Shown piece by piece: positions 7,126 through 13,819 of a DNA stretch of 18,847 nucleotides. Made by a program: the position numbers and the translations under genes. The first letter of the stretch is position 1. The number at the start of each line of letters is the position of its first letter. The stretch is from CAYMKL01 sp964390805 (GTDB lineage Bacteria; Chloroflexota; Anaerolineae; VGOG01). Location of the stretch: contig CAYMKL010000130.1 of the NCBI GenBank assembly GCA_964390805.1, positions 1 to 18,847 on the forward strand. Reading direction: 5' to 3'. Below the pieces are notes generated by a model, which was not told where the DNA came from, searched no databases, and saw only the letters and a list, made by a program, of their open reading frames with translations.

Positions 7126-10100
7126 GCCTCTTTACCTCCTCTCAGGTTTGTCTTCAACTCTCTCGCCCGCGCCAACATCGGCGCAGCGCCCAGGCGCTCG
7201 AGAATCTCCACCGCCCGATCCAGGTGGGCCAGCCCCTCCGCTTCCCGGCCTGTCTCGCCGTACAGTCTTGCCAGCTCCACCAGCGTCCTCCCCACCTCGA
7301 AGGCGATCTCGGACCTCTTTGCCACCGCGAGGCTCTGTTTCAGATGGGCTTCGGCTGCCTCTAGCTTACCAGCCAACTGGTAGGCTTGTCCCAGCAAGCG
7401 CAGGGCGATGCTCTCCTCAGAGGGTAGCTCCAGCTCGCGAGCTGCCTCCAGCGCCATGAGCCCTTTCTCCAGCGCCTGTGTCCTATCTCCGGCCAGCATT
7501 GCTGCCTCTGCCAACCCACAGTAAGTTTCTGCTGGATAGTCCTCGATCTCGTGCTCCATCAGCAACTTCAAACTGCACTCCAGGTGCTCTCGCCCCCTGT
7601 CAACCTCCCCCTGGGCTAACCGCAGCAGCCCCGAATTGGTGTGCGCCAGGGCCAGGATACGATTGTTGTTCACTTCCTCACTCAGCCGGCGTCCCTCTCG
7701 GAAGTGCTCTTCTGCCTGATCCCATTGGCCCCGGTACAGGTAGATCATGCCGATATTGATGGCAGCGAAGGCTGTGTTATCCCGATCGTCAATGTCACGC
7801 CAGAAGGTCAGCCCCTTTTGATCCCATTCGAAAGCCTCATCCCACTCTCCCAGATAGAACAACGCCGTGCCGACGTTGTCACCTACCCGGGCCAGTTGGT
7901 ACCTGTCATTCATAGCCTCATACAGGGCATAGCTCCGCTGGTAGTATTCCAGGGCACGCCGTCCCTGTCCCTGCGCGTCGAGGATGGCGCCCAGCAGGTT
8001 GCAACCCTCGGCGATGGCGGACTCCGCATTAACCTCTTCAGCTAACGCCAGACCATGGAGACATGCGTCCCGGGCAGCCTGGAAGTCACCCTGGAGATAG
8101 TGGGTTGATCCGGTGTGGATGTACAGCAAAGCGGCGCAGGCACGGTCCAGCGAATCAGGCAGTGTCTCCAGCCCGCCGGGCGTCACGCCTAGTGTGCGGA
8201 GCCCCTCCTCCATCCAGCCCAGGGCTTCTTCGGTATCGGCCTGGGTTGCGTGGATGCGCCCGATGCGGCGGGCCAGGTCGGCAGCGTGGCGGCGATGGTC
8301 TGGCGTCATCCGCCCCCGACGCAACATCCCAAAGGCGTACTCCAGGCTGTCCAATGCCACGGGGAAATCGCCCAGCCTGCTGGCTGCCTCGCCCAACCCT
8401 TCAAAACAGCCTACCCAACGGCGATCCAGACCCTGCCCAAGGGCCTGGATGATCGTCTGCGCCTGTTCGTAATAGGTTCGTGCCGTATGGTTCGCATAAC
8501 TGGCGCGGGTGTGGTCGCCCGCTGCTACGAGAGACGTCGCCGCGCGTTCCAGAGCCGTTCGACTGACCTCACCTACCAGCACCCGGCGACCGCCATCGCT
8601 TGCTTTGGTGACACTGCGATACAGGTGGTAGGCCAACGACTCAAGCGAGGGTACATCCTCTTTTTTCTCGGGGCTCACCTCAAGCCAGGCTTGAGCTGCT
8701 CGGTGGTGATAAACACGTTGTTCCTCCGGAGTCATGTCGGCATAGACGGCCGCCTGTACCAGATCGTGGGTGAAGCGCAACTCGGCTCTGGCCCAGTCGT
8801 ACAGAAGGAAATCGCGCCGTTCCAGGTTCTGCAGGTTGTCCTCAATAACGGCCGGGACCTGTACTCCTTTCAGCATTCCGGCCAGCAGGTCTCTGGAGAA
8901 CTCTACACCCAACGTGGCCGCTGCCTGGATCATCTGGCGCGTGCTGCGAGACAACCGACCAACGCGATCCTGGATAACACCTTGTATGCTGGGAGGGATC
9001 TGTATCTCGGCCAAAGGGCGGGTCAAGAGCCAGGCGCCGTCACGGCGGACGAGGGCGCCACCTTCCCGAAGCGTTCGCACCACTTCAGCTACGAACAGAG
9101 GGTTGCCACCAGCCCAGTCGGCAATGGCCTCGGCGATCTCGGACGGCAGCAGGTTCTGGAAATGGCTACTGACCAGAGCGGCACTCTCATCGCGGCCAAG
9201 CTGGCCGAGCACCATGGAGGTCGCATACCTGCGGCCAGACCACGGGGGCTGCCAATCGGGCCGATAGACGGCCAGCAATAGCAGCGGTTGCTGCTCAATA
9301 CCTTCGGCCAGCCGCCCTAATACCTCCGCGCTCAACTCATCAACCTTATGTAGATCTTCCAGAATAAGAACCAGCGGTCTCTGGGCCATCATTCCCGCCA
9401 ACAATTGGCGCAGCGATCGGACCAGTTGCCCGCGCCGGGCCAGCGGGTCCGACCCCCCCCATACCCCCCCTGGCAGGGGGGGATGGGGGGGATCCCCCTC
9501 CGCAGGCAGCAGCCCCAGCGCCGCGCAGAGCACGGCCGTTGACGTGCTCATGTCCCCAGCGTCGGCAGCGGGGCGTCTGGCCAACCCCTTCTGGATGGCC
9601 TGCCGTACCGTCGTGGGATCATCACCGGTTTCCAATTCAAGAAGGCTTTGCAACAGCGTCGCCACAAGCGCGTAGGTGACCGCTCGCTCAGGGGATGGGC
9701 AGCGCACCATGACCCACTGAGCCGCCCCGAAGGCCAATCCCTGGCTGAACTCATGTACCAGGCGCGACTTGCCAATACCCGCCTCGCCTATCACATTGAT
9801 AATCCGTCCACGCCCTTGTTGAGCCTCACGCCAGGCGTCGGTGAGTTGTTGCAACTCCTGCTCACGGCCGATCAGGGGGCCGAGAAATCCTTCAGGAAAC
9901 TCCGCTCTTGGACCTAACACCTCCTGGACTGCCTGGAGCTCCATGTAGGCTGGTAGAGTGGCAAGGGCCTGGTTGGACCACGGTGCGGAGACGAACAAAT
10001 CCCGGGCTGCTCGCAGTACCGTCTCAGCGGCCAGGATCTGACCTGGTTCGGCCTGCTCCGCCAGCCATGCGGCACCTTCAGCGGCTGGACCGAGTAGGCT

Positions 10101-11618
10101 GCCGCTGGCACGGCTGAGGACAATCGTCCCAGTACCCAGGCCGAGAGCGATGTCCAGAGGTAGGCTTGTACTGAGCGTCGCTCCGCTTACGGTCGAAGGG
10201 GTAGCCGAAGTGCTGGTGAGACCTGGAATCGTTTGCAGGGCTTGCCGGGCGGTTCGCTGCAAGGCCAGAGCGGCGTGAAGCGCCCGCTCCGTTGGATCGT
10301 CCGACGCAACCTCGGCAGCGACCAACCTGCTAAGCCGAAGCCCAAAGGCTGCCGTCAACCTGTCCTGCTCAGCTCGTATAACCTCGCCTCCATAGCGCTC
10401 CACCTGCTGAGCCAGGCTGGTGATCACCTGGTCGGCTACCTCTGCGACTCGCTCCAGAGGAAGACGTTCCTGAAGCACTTCCAATCCACGCAGGCGCGCC
10501 GTCAAGATCGTCGCCAGATGCCGTTCCGGCCGCTCGACCTCCACCAGAGACAGGTCTGGCGGGCCGTACAGAACGTATGCCGCCCAGATCGGGTCAAGCG
10601 GTCGCTCACGCCAGGAGGTGTGACGGGCACGCCGAAGCGCCTCGCCAGCAGATACCCCTGCCAGCAGGTCGGTGTACACCGCTGAAGCAAAGGCATAAGC
10701 ACCCTGGTCGGGTACCGGCCACAAAGTGCCGATCACGGCCCGGGCACCGCCCAGGATAAAGGCAGATGCCAGCCCGTGCGCTTCAACGCCGGTGTAGACC
10801 GGCCGCCCAGACTCAGCCAGAAGCTCCTGCACCGAAGCACAAGCATTCAAGAACACCCAGGGTTGGCCGTCCAGGCACTCCTGGATTTCGCGTGCAGTCA
10901 GGATCTCACCATCTGCCAACACCAGCCCGCTGCGGGCCGGATCGTCCTTCTCGAAGGCTGCGTGACCTGAGTAGTGTATCACCCGATACTCGCCACTCGC
11001 CAGCTCCATCCGCACTTTCTGTTTGGTGGCACCTGGGCCGCCCAGCAAATACACCTGAGCCTGAGGGATGTGATACTCTATCAGGTCTTGCAGGGCTTCG
11101 GTTTCTTCGTTGGTGGCAGGCAGGTCGCTGGTGGGGTTCCCGATGAGCAACGCCTTCCACGAGTGGCGCGGCGGCGGGGTATTCTGGCGCGGCTGCTGTG
11201 CCGACAGCAGTTTGAGCTCGCGTCCCACGGGCCAGCGTGTGCTCAGGTACTGTTGGCCGTCGAAGGCCAATTCCCAGGGGAACTCAGCGTCGTTGGTAGA
11301 TAGAATGAGGGGTTGATCAAGGGGCAGTTGTTTGAGGGTATCACGGATGACCTCGGGCAGCAGGTCGCCGTAACTCAGCCGCCCCAGGCTCTTGAGCTGA
11401 TCCGGCTGAGTTGCCAATTCGTCCGGCGGCCCACCTGCGCTATAGAAGTGATAGAGCAGTTGGATAGTGTGATCGAGCTGGGTCTTGAGACTTCGTCGGG
11501 CTTCTGGAGCGACAGGGTGGATGGCTGTGGCCGGCAGCATCTGGTGCTCAGCCGCCGGTCGCAGTTCGAAAAAGTAGACCTGGCCGGCACTGGTAATAGA
11601 TAAGACGGAAGAAGACAT
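7122..11618 (-). CDS. CHAT protease - degenerate nucleotidyl cyclase - STAND ATPase - TPR protein
   Basis: A 1498-residue cytoplasmic signalling protein. The N-terminal CHAT caspase-like domain (about 130-350) has the dyad His219 (H-Y-S-G-H) and Cys260 (L-N-A-C-A-S). Residues about 360-545 resemble a class III adenylate/guanylate cyclase (E-R-Y-G-G, E-R-A-L-H-A-A-L-A-L-Q, A-E-P-G-Q-I-L). The first metal-binding Asp is replaced by Arg (T-A-R-L for the usual F-A-D-L), so it is probably inactive. A STAND/AAA-16-type ATPase follows, with Walker A G-E-A-G-I-G-K-S near 610 and Walker B L-V-L-I-L-E-D-L near 750. From about 1020 to the end there are roughly eight TPR repeats. The start at 11618 is preferred because GGGAGGG precedes it; an in-frame GTG at 11648 lacks this. 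In STAND proteins the repeats bind a trigger and ATP-driven oligomerisation activates the effector, here probably the CHAT protease. The neighbouring anti-sigma protein is a candidate substrate (inference). Confidence 0.88.
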   Translation of the reverse strand: MSSSVLSITSAGQVYFFELRPAAEHQMLPATAIHPVAPEARRSLKTQLDHTIQLLYHFYSAGGPPDELATQPDQLKSLGRLSYGDLLPEVIRDTLKQLPLDQPLILSTNDAEFPWELAFDGQQYLSTRWPVGRELKLLSAQQPRQNTPPPRHSWKALLIGNPTSDLPATNEETEALQDLIEYHIPQAQVYLLGGPGATKQKVRMELASGEYRVIHYSGHAAFEKDDPARSGLVLADGEILTAREIQECLDGQPWVFLNACASVQELLAESGRPVYTGVEAHGLASAFILGGARAVIGTLWPVPDQGAYAFASAVYTDLLAGVSAGEALRRARHTSWRERPLDPIWAAYVLYGPPDLSLVEVERPERHLATILTARLRGLEVLQERLPLERVAEVADQVITSLAQQVERYGGEVIRAEQDRLTAAFGLRLSRLVAAEVASDDPTERALHAALALQRTARQALQTIPGLTSTSATPSTVSGATLSTSLPLDIALGLGTGTIVLSRASGSLLGPAAEGAAWLAEQAEPGQILAAETVLRAARDLFVSAPWSNQALATLPAYMELQAVQEVLGPRAEFPEGFLGPLIGREQELQQLTDAWREAQQGRGRIINVIGEAGIGKSRLVHEFSQGLAFGAAQWVMVRCPSPERAVTYALVATLLQSLLELETGDDPTTVRQAIQKGLARRPAADAGDMSTSTAVLCAALGLLPAEGDPPHPPLPGGVWGGSDPLARRGQLVRSLRQLLAGMMAQRPLVLILEDLHKVDELSAEVLGRLAEGIEQQPLLLLAVYRPDWQPPWSGRRYATSMVLGQLGRDESAALVSSHFQNLLPSEIAEAIADWAGGNPLFVAEVVRTLREGGALVRRDGAWLLTRPLAEIQIPPSIQGVIQDRVGRLSRSTRQMIQAAATLGVEFSRDLLAGMLKGVQVPAVIEDNLQNLERRDFLLYDWARAELRFTHDLVQAAVYADMTPEEQRVYHHRAAQAWLEVSPEKKEDVPSLESLAYHLYRSVTKASDGGRRVLVGEVSRTALERAATSLVAAGDHTRASYANHTARTYYEQAQTIIQALGQGLDRRWVGCFEGLGEAASRLGDFPVALDSLEYAFGMLRRGRMTPDHRRHAADLARRIGRIHATQADTEEALGWMEEGLRTLGVTPGGLETLPDSLDRACAALLYIHTGSTHYLQGDFQAARDACLHGLALAEEVNAESAIAEGCNLLGAILDAQGQGRRALEYYQRSYALYEAMNDRYQLARVGDNVGTALFYLGEWDEAFEWDQKGLTFWRDIDDRDNTAFAAINIGMIYLYRGQWDQAEEHFREGRRLSEEVNNNRILALAHTNSGLLRLAQGEVDRGREHLECSLKLLMEHEIEDYPAETYCGLAEAAMLAGDRTQALEKGLMALEAARELELPSEESIALRLLGQAYQLAGKLEAAEAHLKQSLAVAKRSEIAFEVGRTLVELARLYGETGREAEGLAHLDRAVEILERLGAAPMLARARELKTNLRGGKEA
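7135..7140 (-). promoter_or_regulatory. Strong ribosome binding site for the C25 gene
   Basis: AGGAGG on the minus strand, 9 bases before ATG 7125-7123. It lies inside the last codons of the CHAT-STAND gene. Together with the ATGA stop/start overlap it suggests coupled but independently strong translation of the last gene. Confidence 0.75.
9453..9490. repeat. G/C-run palindromic repeat inserted in the STAND domain
   Basis: Runs of C and G (CCCCCCCC-AT-ACCCCCCC, then GGGGGGG-AT-GGGGGG) form a long imperfect hairpin. On the minus strand it reads in frame as D-P-P-H-P-P-L-P-G-G-V-W-G-G-S, residues about 707-725, between Walker A and Walker B. The residues on either side (L-P-A-E-G and D-P-L-A-R-R-G) would join cleanly without it. 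Confidence 0.7.
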
Positions 11619-11621
11619 AGA

Positions 11622-11628
11622 CCCTCCC
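11622..11628 (-). promoter_or_regulatory. Ribosome binding site that sets the CHAT-STAND start
   Basis: GGGAGGG on the minus strand ends three bases before ATG 11618-11616. The longer reading from GTG 11648 has no such site at its own distance and starts inside the gap to the preceding gene. The ATG at 11618 is therefore the likelier start. Confidence 0.7.
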
Positions 11629-11649
11629 AACGTGTAGCGCGCAAACACA

Positions 11650-12429
11650 TTAAGATTGATCTTTGAGGTTCAGCTCGACTTCCCATCGCGACTCATTGCG
11701 CCGAACCTCAATCACATATTGTCCGACATGGAGCTCCTTGAAGGTGACGGTCCCATCGAGTGCTGTAGGGGCGCTTTCCAGCAGGTGCATCTCCTGATTC
11801 CGCAGCGTCACCCGCACCCGGGATAGCGGGCCCAGCGGTTCGAGCTTTTCAACCTGTACCATGACCACACCACGTCCGCTCTGCACTGGCCCCATGAGTA
11901 GCTTGATGCGGATGTTTTCATCGGGATCGGGTAATTCCAGCACCTCTGCCAGATCCTCTGGCCTGGGCTCACGTATGTCCTTAATCCTGAGCGGGACAAA
12001 AGCAGGGGCCAGCTGGCGGTATGGCATCAGCTCTTCGGGCAAACTGGCCAGAGCGACCAGCTTCGCGCCGAACTGCGCTGTGATGCCCGCCACCAGCCGG
12101 CGTACGTTGGTCTCTGTGACTTCCCAGAGTGATGGTTTGGGTGCCAAGCCTTCCAGAAAAGAGAGGTCGAACTGGCCCGGCCGTGGTGGCTCCTCCAGCC
12201 GTCCTTGCCGTTCCAGATCGAAGATTCGTATCAGATCTGTGTACTCCTCATAGCAGTTCGGGCAGCTTTCGAGGTGTTTGGCCAGTTCTGGGTGCAGCAA
12301 CTTAGCGTTTCGGCCATCCAGCTCAGCCTCCACATAGGCAGGGATGGAGTGGCGGTGCGGTTCGCAGGTTACTGGCTCGCCTTCAGCACTGAGAATTGAT
12401 TCAACTACTCTCTTGAACTTGGCTTTCAT
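11650..12429 (-). CDS. Zinc-finger anti-sigma-like protein with C-terminal beta-sandwich domain
   Basis: A 259-residue soluble protein with no evident membrane segment. The N-terminal 65 residues carry a ZAS-type anti-sigma zinc-binding pattern: Cys22, then His52-x3-Cys56-x2-Cys59 (H-L-E-S-C-P-N-C). In such proteins this part binds and masks a sigma factor. Residues about 90-195 are unassigned. Residues about 195-259 (V-R-V-T-L-R-N, D-G-T-V-T-F-K-E-L-H-V-G-Q-Y-V-I-E-V) resemble a CNA-B/SpaA-like or carboxypeptidase-regulatory beta-sandwich. The gene starts 29 bases after the sigma stop, with GGAG eight bases before ATG 12429. It ends 31 bases before the CHAT-STAND start, so all should be co-transcribed. 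The inferred role is to hold the sigma factor inactive until modified or cleaved. Binding to this sigma factor is not shown by sequence alone. Confidence 0.72.
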   Translation of the reverse strand: MKAKFKRVVESILSAEGEPVTCEPHRHSIPAYVEAELDGRNAKLLHPELAKHLESCPNCYEEYTDLIRIFDLERQGRLEEPPRPGQFDLSFLEGLAPKPSLWEVTETNVRRLVAGITAQFGAKLVALASLPEELMPYRQLAPAFVPLRIKDIREPRPEDLAEVLELPDPDENIRIKLLMGPVQSGRGVVMVQVEKLEPLGPLSRVRVTLRNQEMHLLESAPTALDGTVTFKELHVGQYVIEVRRNESRWEVELNLKDQS

Positions 12430-12458
12430 GGGTCTTTACTCCGATGTAGGCGTGCTGG

Positions 12459-13145
12459 CTAACTAAAGAGCAGCCAGACATCATCCGGCTCCCAACCAGA
12501 TGCATCTAAGCACTTCTTCAGTCTGCCTCGGGCTCGATTCACCAGGTTATAGACTGCCTGCTCAGAAGGTACATTCAGACGGTCCTTGACCTCGGCCGCG
12601 GGCAGGCCCTCAAAGACGTTCCAGACAAAGGCGCGACGCGATCGCTCAGGAAGCTGCTGGACACATTGATGGATGGTGTGCCATAGTGCCTGAAGTTCTT
12701 GCCGGACCTCCGGCCCCAGGTCAGTGGAGACTGTATACTCAAACGGTGGCAGGCTGTCACCGCTTTCCGGCTCGTACTCCGGTTCGGGTGACGGGAGCGG
12801 CCTGATATGTACCCACCACTCTTTGCGTCGTAGCGCTTGCCGGACCTCGTTGATCGCTACAGCGGCCATGTAGCCTACAAACCGACCCTCACCCCGGTAC
12901 TCGTTGTAGAGCTGCCCTAGCGCTATCTTCGCCAAAGTGACTTGGGTGAAGTCCTTACCTAGCTTCGCCAGTTGGTCATCCGACTTGTTGCAGAGTCCCG
13001 GAACGCTGGCGCTACGCGAGCGCAGGTAGTTGCAAATGACTTTGTAGAGGTACCGCGCCAGATCTTCGTATGCAGCTTCCTGCGCTCCCTGCCCCAGATC
13101 GCCTCCCAGGCCAGCAAGCCATTCGTCGTTCGTGCGTCGGGCCAT
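12459..13145 (-). CDS. RNA polymerase sigma-70 family factor, copy 2 (complete)
   Basis: A 228-residue ECF-like sigma factor. Region 2 covers about residues 25-110 (R-Y-L-Y-K-V-I-C-N-Y, N-E-Y-R-G-E-G-R-F-V-G-Y-M, I-N-E-V-R-Q-A-L-R-R-K). A Pro/Glu-rich linker covers about 111-155. Region 4 covers about 160-212 (L-P-E-R-S-R-R-A-F, then E-G-L-P-A-A-E-V-K-D-R-L helix-turn-helix and R-A-R-G-R-L-K-K). The insert of about 20 residues between helices of region 2 (S-R-S-A-S-V-P-G-L-C-N-K) makes it longer than most ECF factors. It is the first gene of the four-gene unit, with ATG 13145 preceded by GGGGGAG only two bases away. It is the gap-free paralogue of the gene at 1-561. Its target promoters are unknown; its own promoter looks like a housekeeping one, so autoregulation is not evident. 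Confidence 0.88.
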   Translation of the reverse strand: MARRTNDEWLAGLGGDLGQGAQEAAYEDLARYLYKVICNYLRSRSASVPGLCNKSDDQLAKLGKDFTQVTLAKIALGQLYNEYRGEGRFVGYMAAVAINEVRQALRRKEWWVHIRPLPSPEPEYEPESGDSLPPFEYTVSTDLGPEVRQELQALWHTIHQCVQQLPERSRRAFVWNVFEGLPAAEVKDRLNVPSEQAVYNLVNRARGRLKKCLDASGWEPDDVWLLFS

Positions 13146-13165
13146 CGCTCCCCCAGTGCCTGGAA

Positions 13166-13185
13166 ACTGTGCTGCGTTACACAGT
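13166..13185. promoter_or_regulatory. Operator-like inverted repeat at the sigma copy 2 start site
   Basis: ACTGTG, 8 bases, CACAGT, two bases downstream of the -10 box and identical to 582-601. Its position over the likely start point suggests repression or feedback control. No binding protein can be named. Confidence 0.45.
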
Positions 13186-13187
13186 GT

Positions 13188-13215
13188 ATTGTATCACAAT
13201 TCAAGGAACTATCAA
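13188..13215 (-). promoter_or_regulatory. Sigma-70-type promoter of the four-gene cassette
   Basis: Minus strand TTGATA (13215-13210), 16-base spacer, TACAAT (13193-13188). It is expected to drive sigma, anti-sigma, CHAT-STAND and C25 genes as one unit, as no other clear promoter is seen in the short gaps between them. Confidence 0.7.
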
Positions 13216-13340
13216 CTCCAGGAATCACACCTGAGGGTCTATCGAACTCAACGTACGAAGAATACCCAGCCACGCGTCGAAGATGGAGTGTCTTTCTACT
13301 AAACATAGATGAGGGATGCGGCCCAAGTCTTTCACCCTGA

Positions 13341-13352
13341 TTTTGCGCAAAA
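13341..13352. repeat. 12-bp perfect palindrome TTTTGCGCAAAA (copy 2)
   Basis: Identical to 757-768 and at the same distance upstream of the cassette promoter (about 125 bases from the -35 box). Function unknown. Confidence 0.4.
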
Positions 13353-13386
13353 ATCGGGGGAGTATCAAACCAATGGCTACCTGCGT

Positions 13387-13434
13387 AAAAAAACGCCAGC
13401 CTCAGGACACGCAAGGGCGCGGCCTTGGCTGGCG
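13387..13434 (-). terminator. Orphan rho-independent terminator (duplicate of 803-850)
   Basis: Same 8-bp stem, 25-base loop and T7 run on the minus strand. No minus-strand gene lies upstream; polA upstream reads the other way. It may now only insulate the cassette promoter from leftward transcription. Confidence 0.65.
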
Positions 13435-13521
13435 TCTCATCGGTTGCAGTGTTTGCTTCGTTGGCCTGAGCAGCCATCAAGGGCACCCTCGCACCTATCG
13501 GCCAAGCTTCGTTGAGCCATT

Positions 13522-13666
13522 TCTATTTTGGCTCTTTGGGATTTCGCAGGGTAATCACGAATTTCAGCCAATGATACCCCCACATCTGGGTGTTAGCTCT
13601 ATCAAACGCCCAGATGTGGCGTAGAACAAGCGTTCGCCCTGCGAAATCCTAGAGACCCTCTATTTT
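13522..13666. mobile_element. 129-bp MITE-like element with 8-bp target duplication
   Basis: The element at 13530-13658 has 22-bp terminal inverted repeats (13530-13551 and 13637-13658) matching at 19 of 22 positions. It is flanked directly by the AT-rich direct repeat TCTATTTT (13522-13529 and 13659-13666). A second, inner inverted repeat (13580-13590 with 13609-13619) lets the single strand fold into a long hairpin. There is no coding capacity. Ends beginning GGCTCTTT with an 8-bp duplication are what ISL3-family transposases produce, so it may be moved in trans by such an element (inference). It lies between the sigma cassette and the polA promoter. Confidence 0.72.
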
Positions 13667-13697
13667 ATCACATGGGGGAATGTTTGGCAAGACGCGG

Positions 13698-13725
13698 TTG
13701 ACTTTCGGCCATAAGGTGGTAAAAT
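13698..13725 (+). promoter_or_regulatory. Sigma-70-type promoter of polA
   Basis: TTGACT (13698-13703), 16-base spacer, TAAAAT (13720-13725), about 95 bases before the polA start. The MITE-like element ends about 40 bases upstream of the -35 box. The remaining intergenic sequence 13435-13521 shows no gene. Confidence 0.65.
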
Positions 13726-13734
13726 AGGGGCAGC

Positions 13735-13755
13735 CACCAGCCTGAAGGGCTGGTG
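13735..13755 (+). other. Hairpin in the polA 5' leader
   Basis: An 8-bp perfect stem (CACCAGCC with GGCTGGTG) with a 5-base loop, at the very start of the predicted polA transcript. No T-run follows, so it is not a terminator. It may protect the 5' end or modulate translation. Confidence 0.4.
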
Positions 13756-13819
13756 CTGGATGGTATTCTCGCCCAGCGCCACCTGTTCACGGCGGTGCGG
13801 CCAAGACAAGGAGATTCAA

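Larger units (their letters stand above)
12585..13464. repeat. Long direct repeat, copy 2
   Basis: Partner of 1-880. It covers most of the sigma gene, the promoter block and a terminator. Here the terminator has no gene upstream of it, which suggests that this end arose by duplication of an internal junction like the one at 562-898. Confidence 0.95.

Noticed and set aside
9453..9490. G/C-run palindrome as a terminator
   Set aside because: It is inside an intact reading frame and no T-run follows on either strand. It is better explained as a dispersed repeat.
11619..11648. GTG start 10 codons upstream for the CHAT-STAND protein
   Set aside because: It lacks a well-placed ribosome binding site and lies directly against the preceding stop codon. 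ATG 11618 has GGGAGGG just before it.
898..13145. CRISPR array or Cas genes accompanying the CHAT protein
   Set aside because: No regularly spaced repeats and no Cas-like protein are visible. The likeness to type III-E loci is limited to the TPR/CHAT and sigma/anti-sigma parts.
13530..13658. Nested hairpin as a conserved structured RNA or riboswitch of polA
   Set aside because: It lies upstream of the predicted polA promoter, and its ends match inverted repeats flanked by an exact 8-bp duplication. Insertion of a small mobile element explains it better.
13760..13819. Longer polA reading from ATG 13760
   Set aside because: The 20 extra residues do not resemble a Pol I N-terminus and the ATG follows a hairpin. 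ATG 13820 has AAGGAG at six bases.
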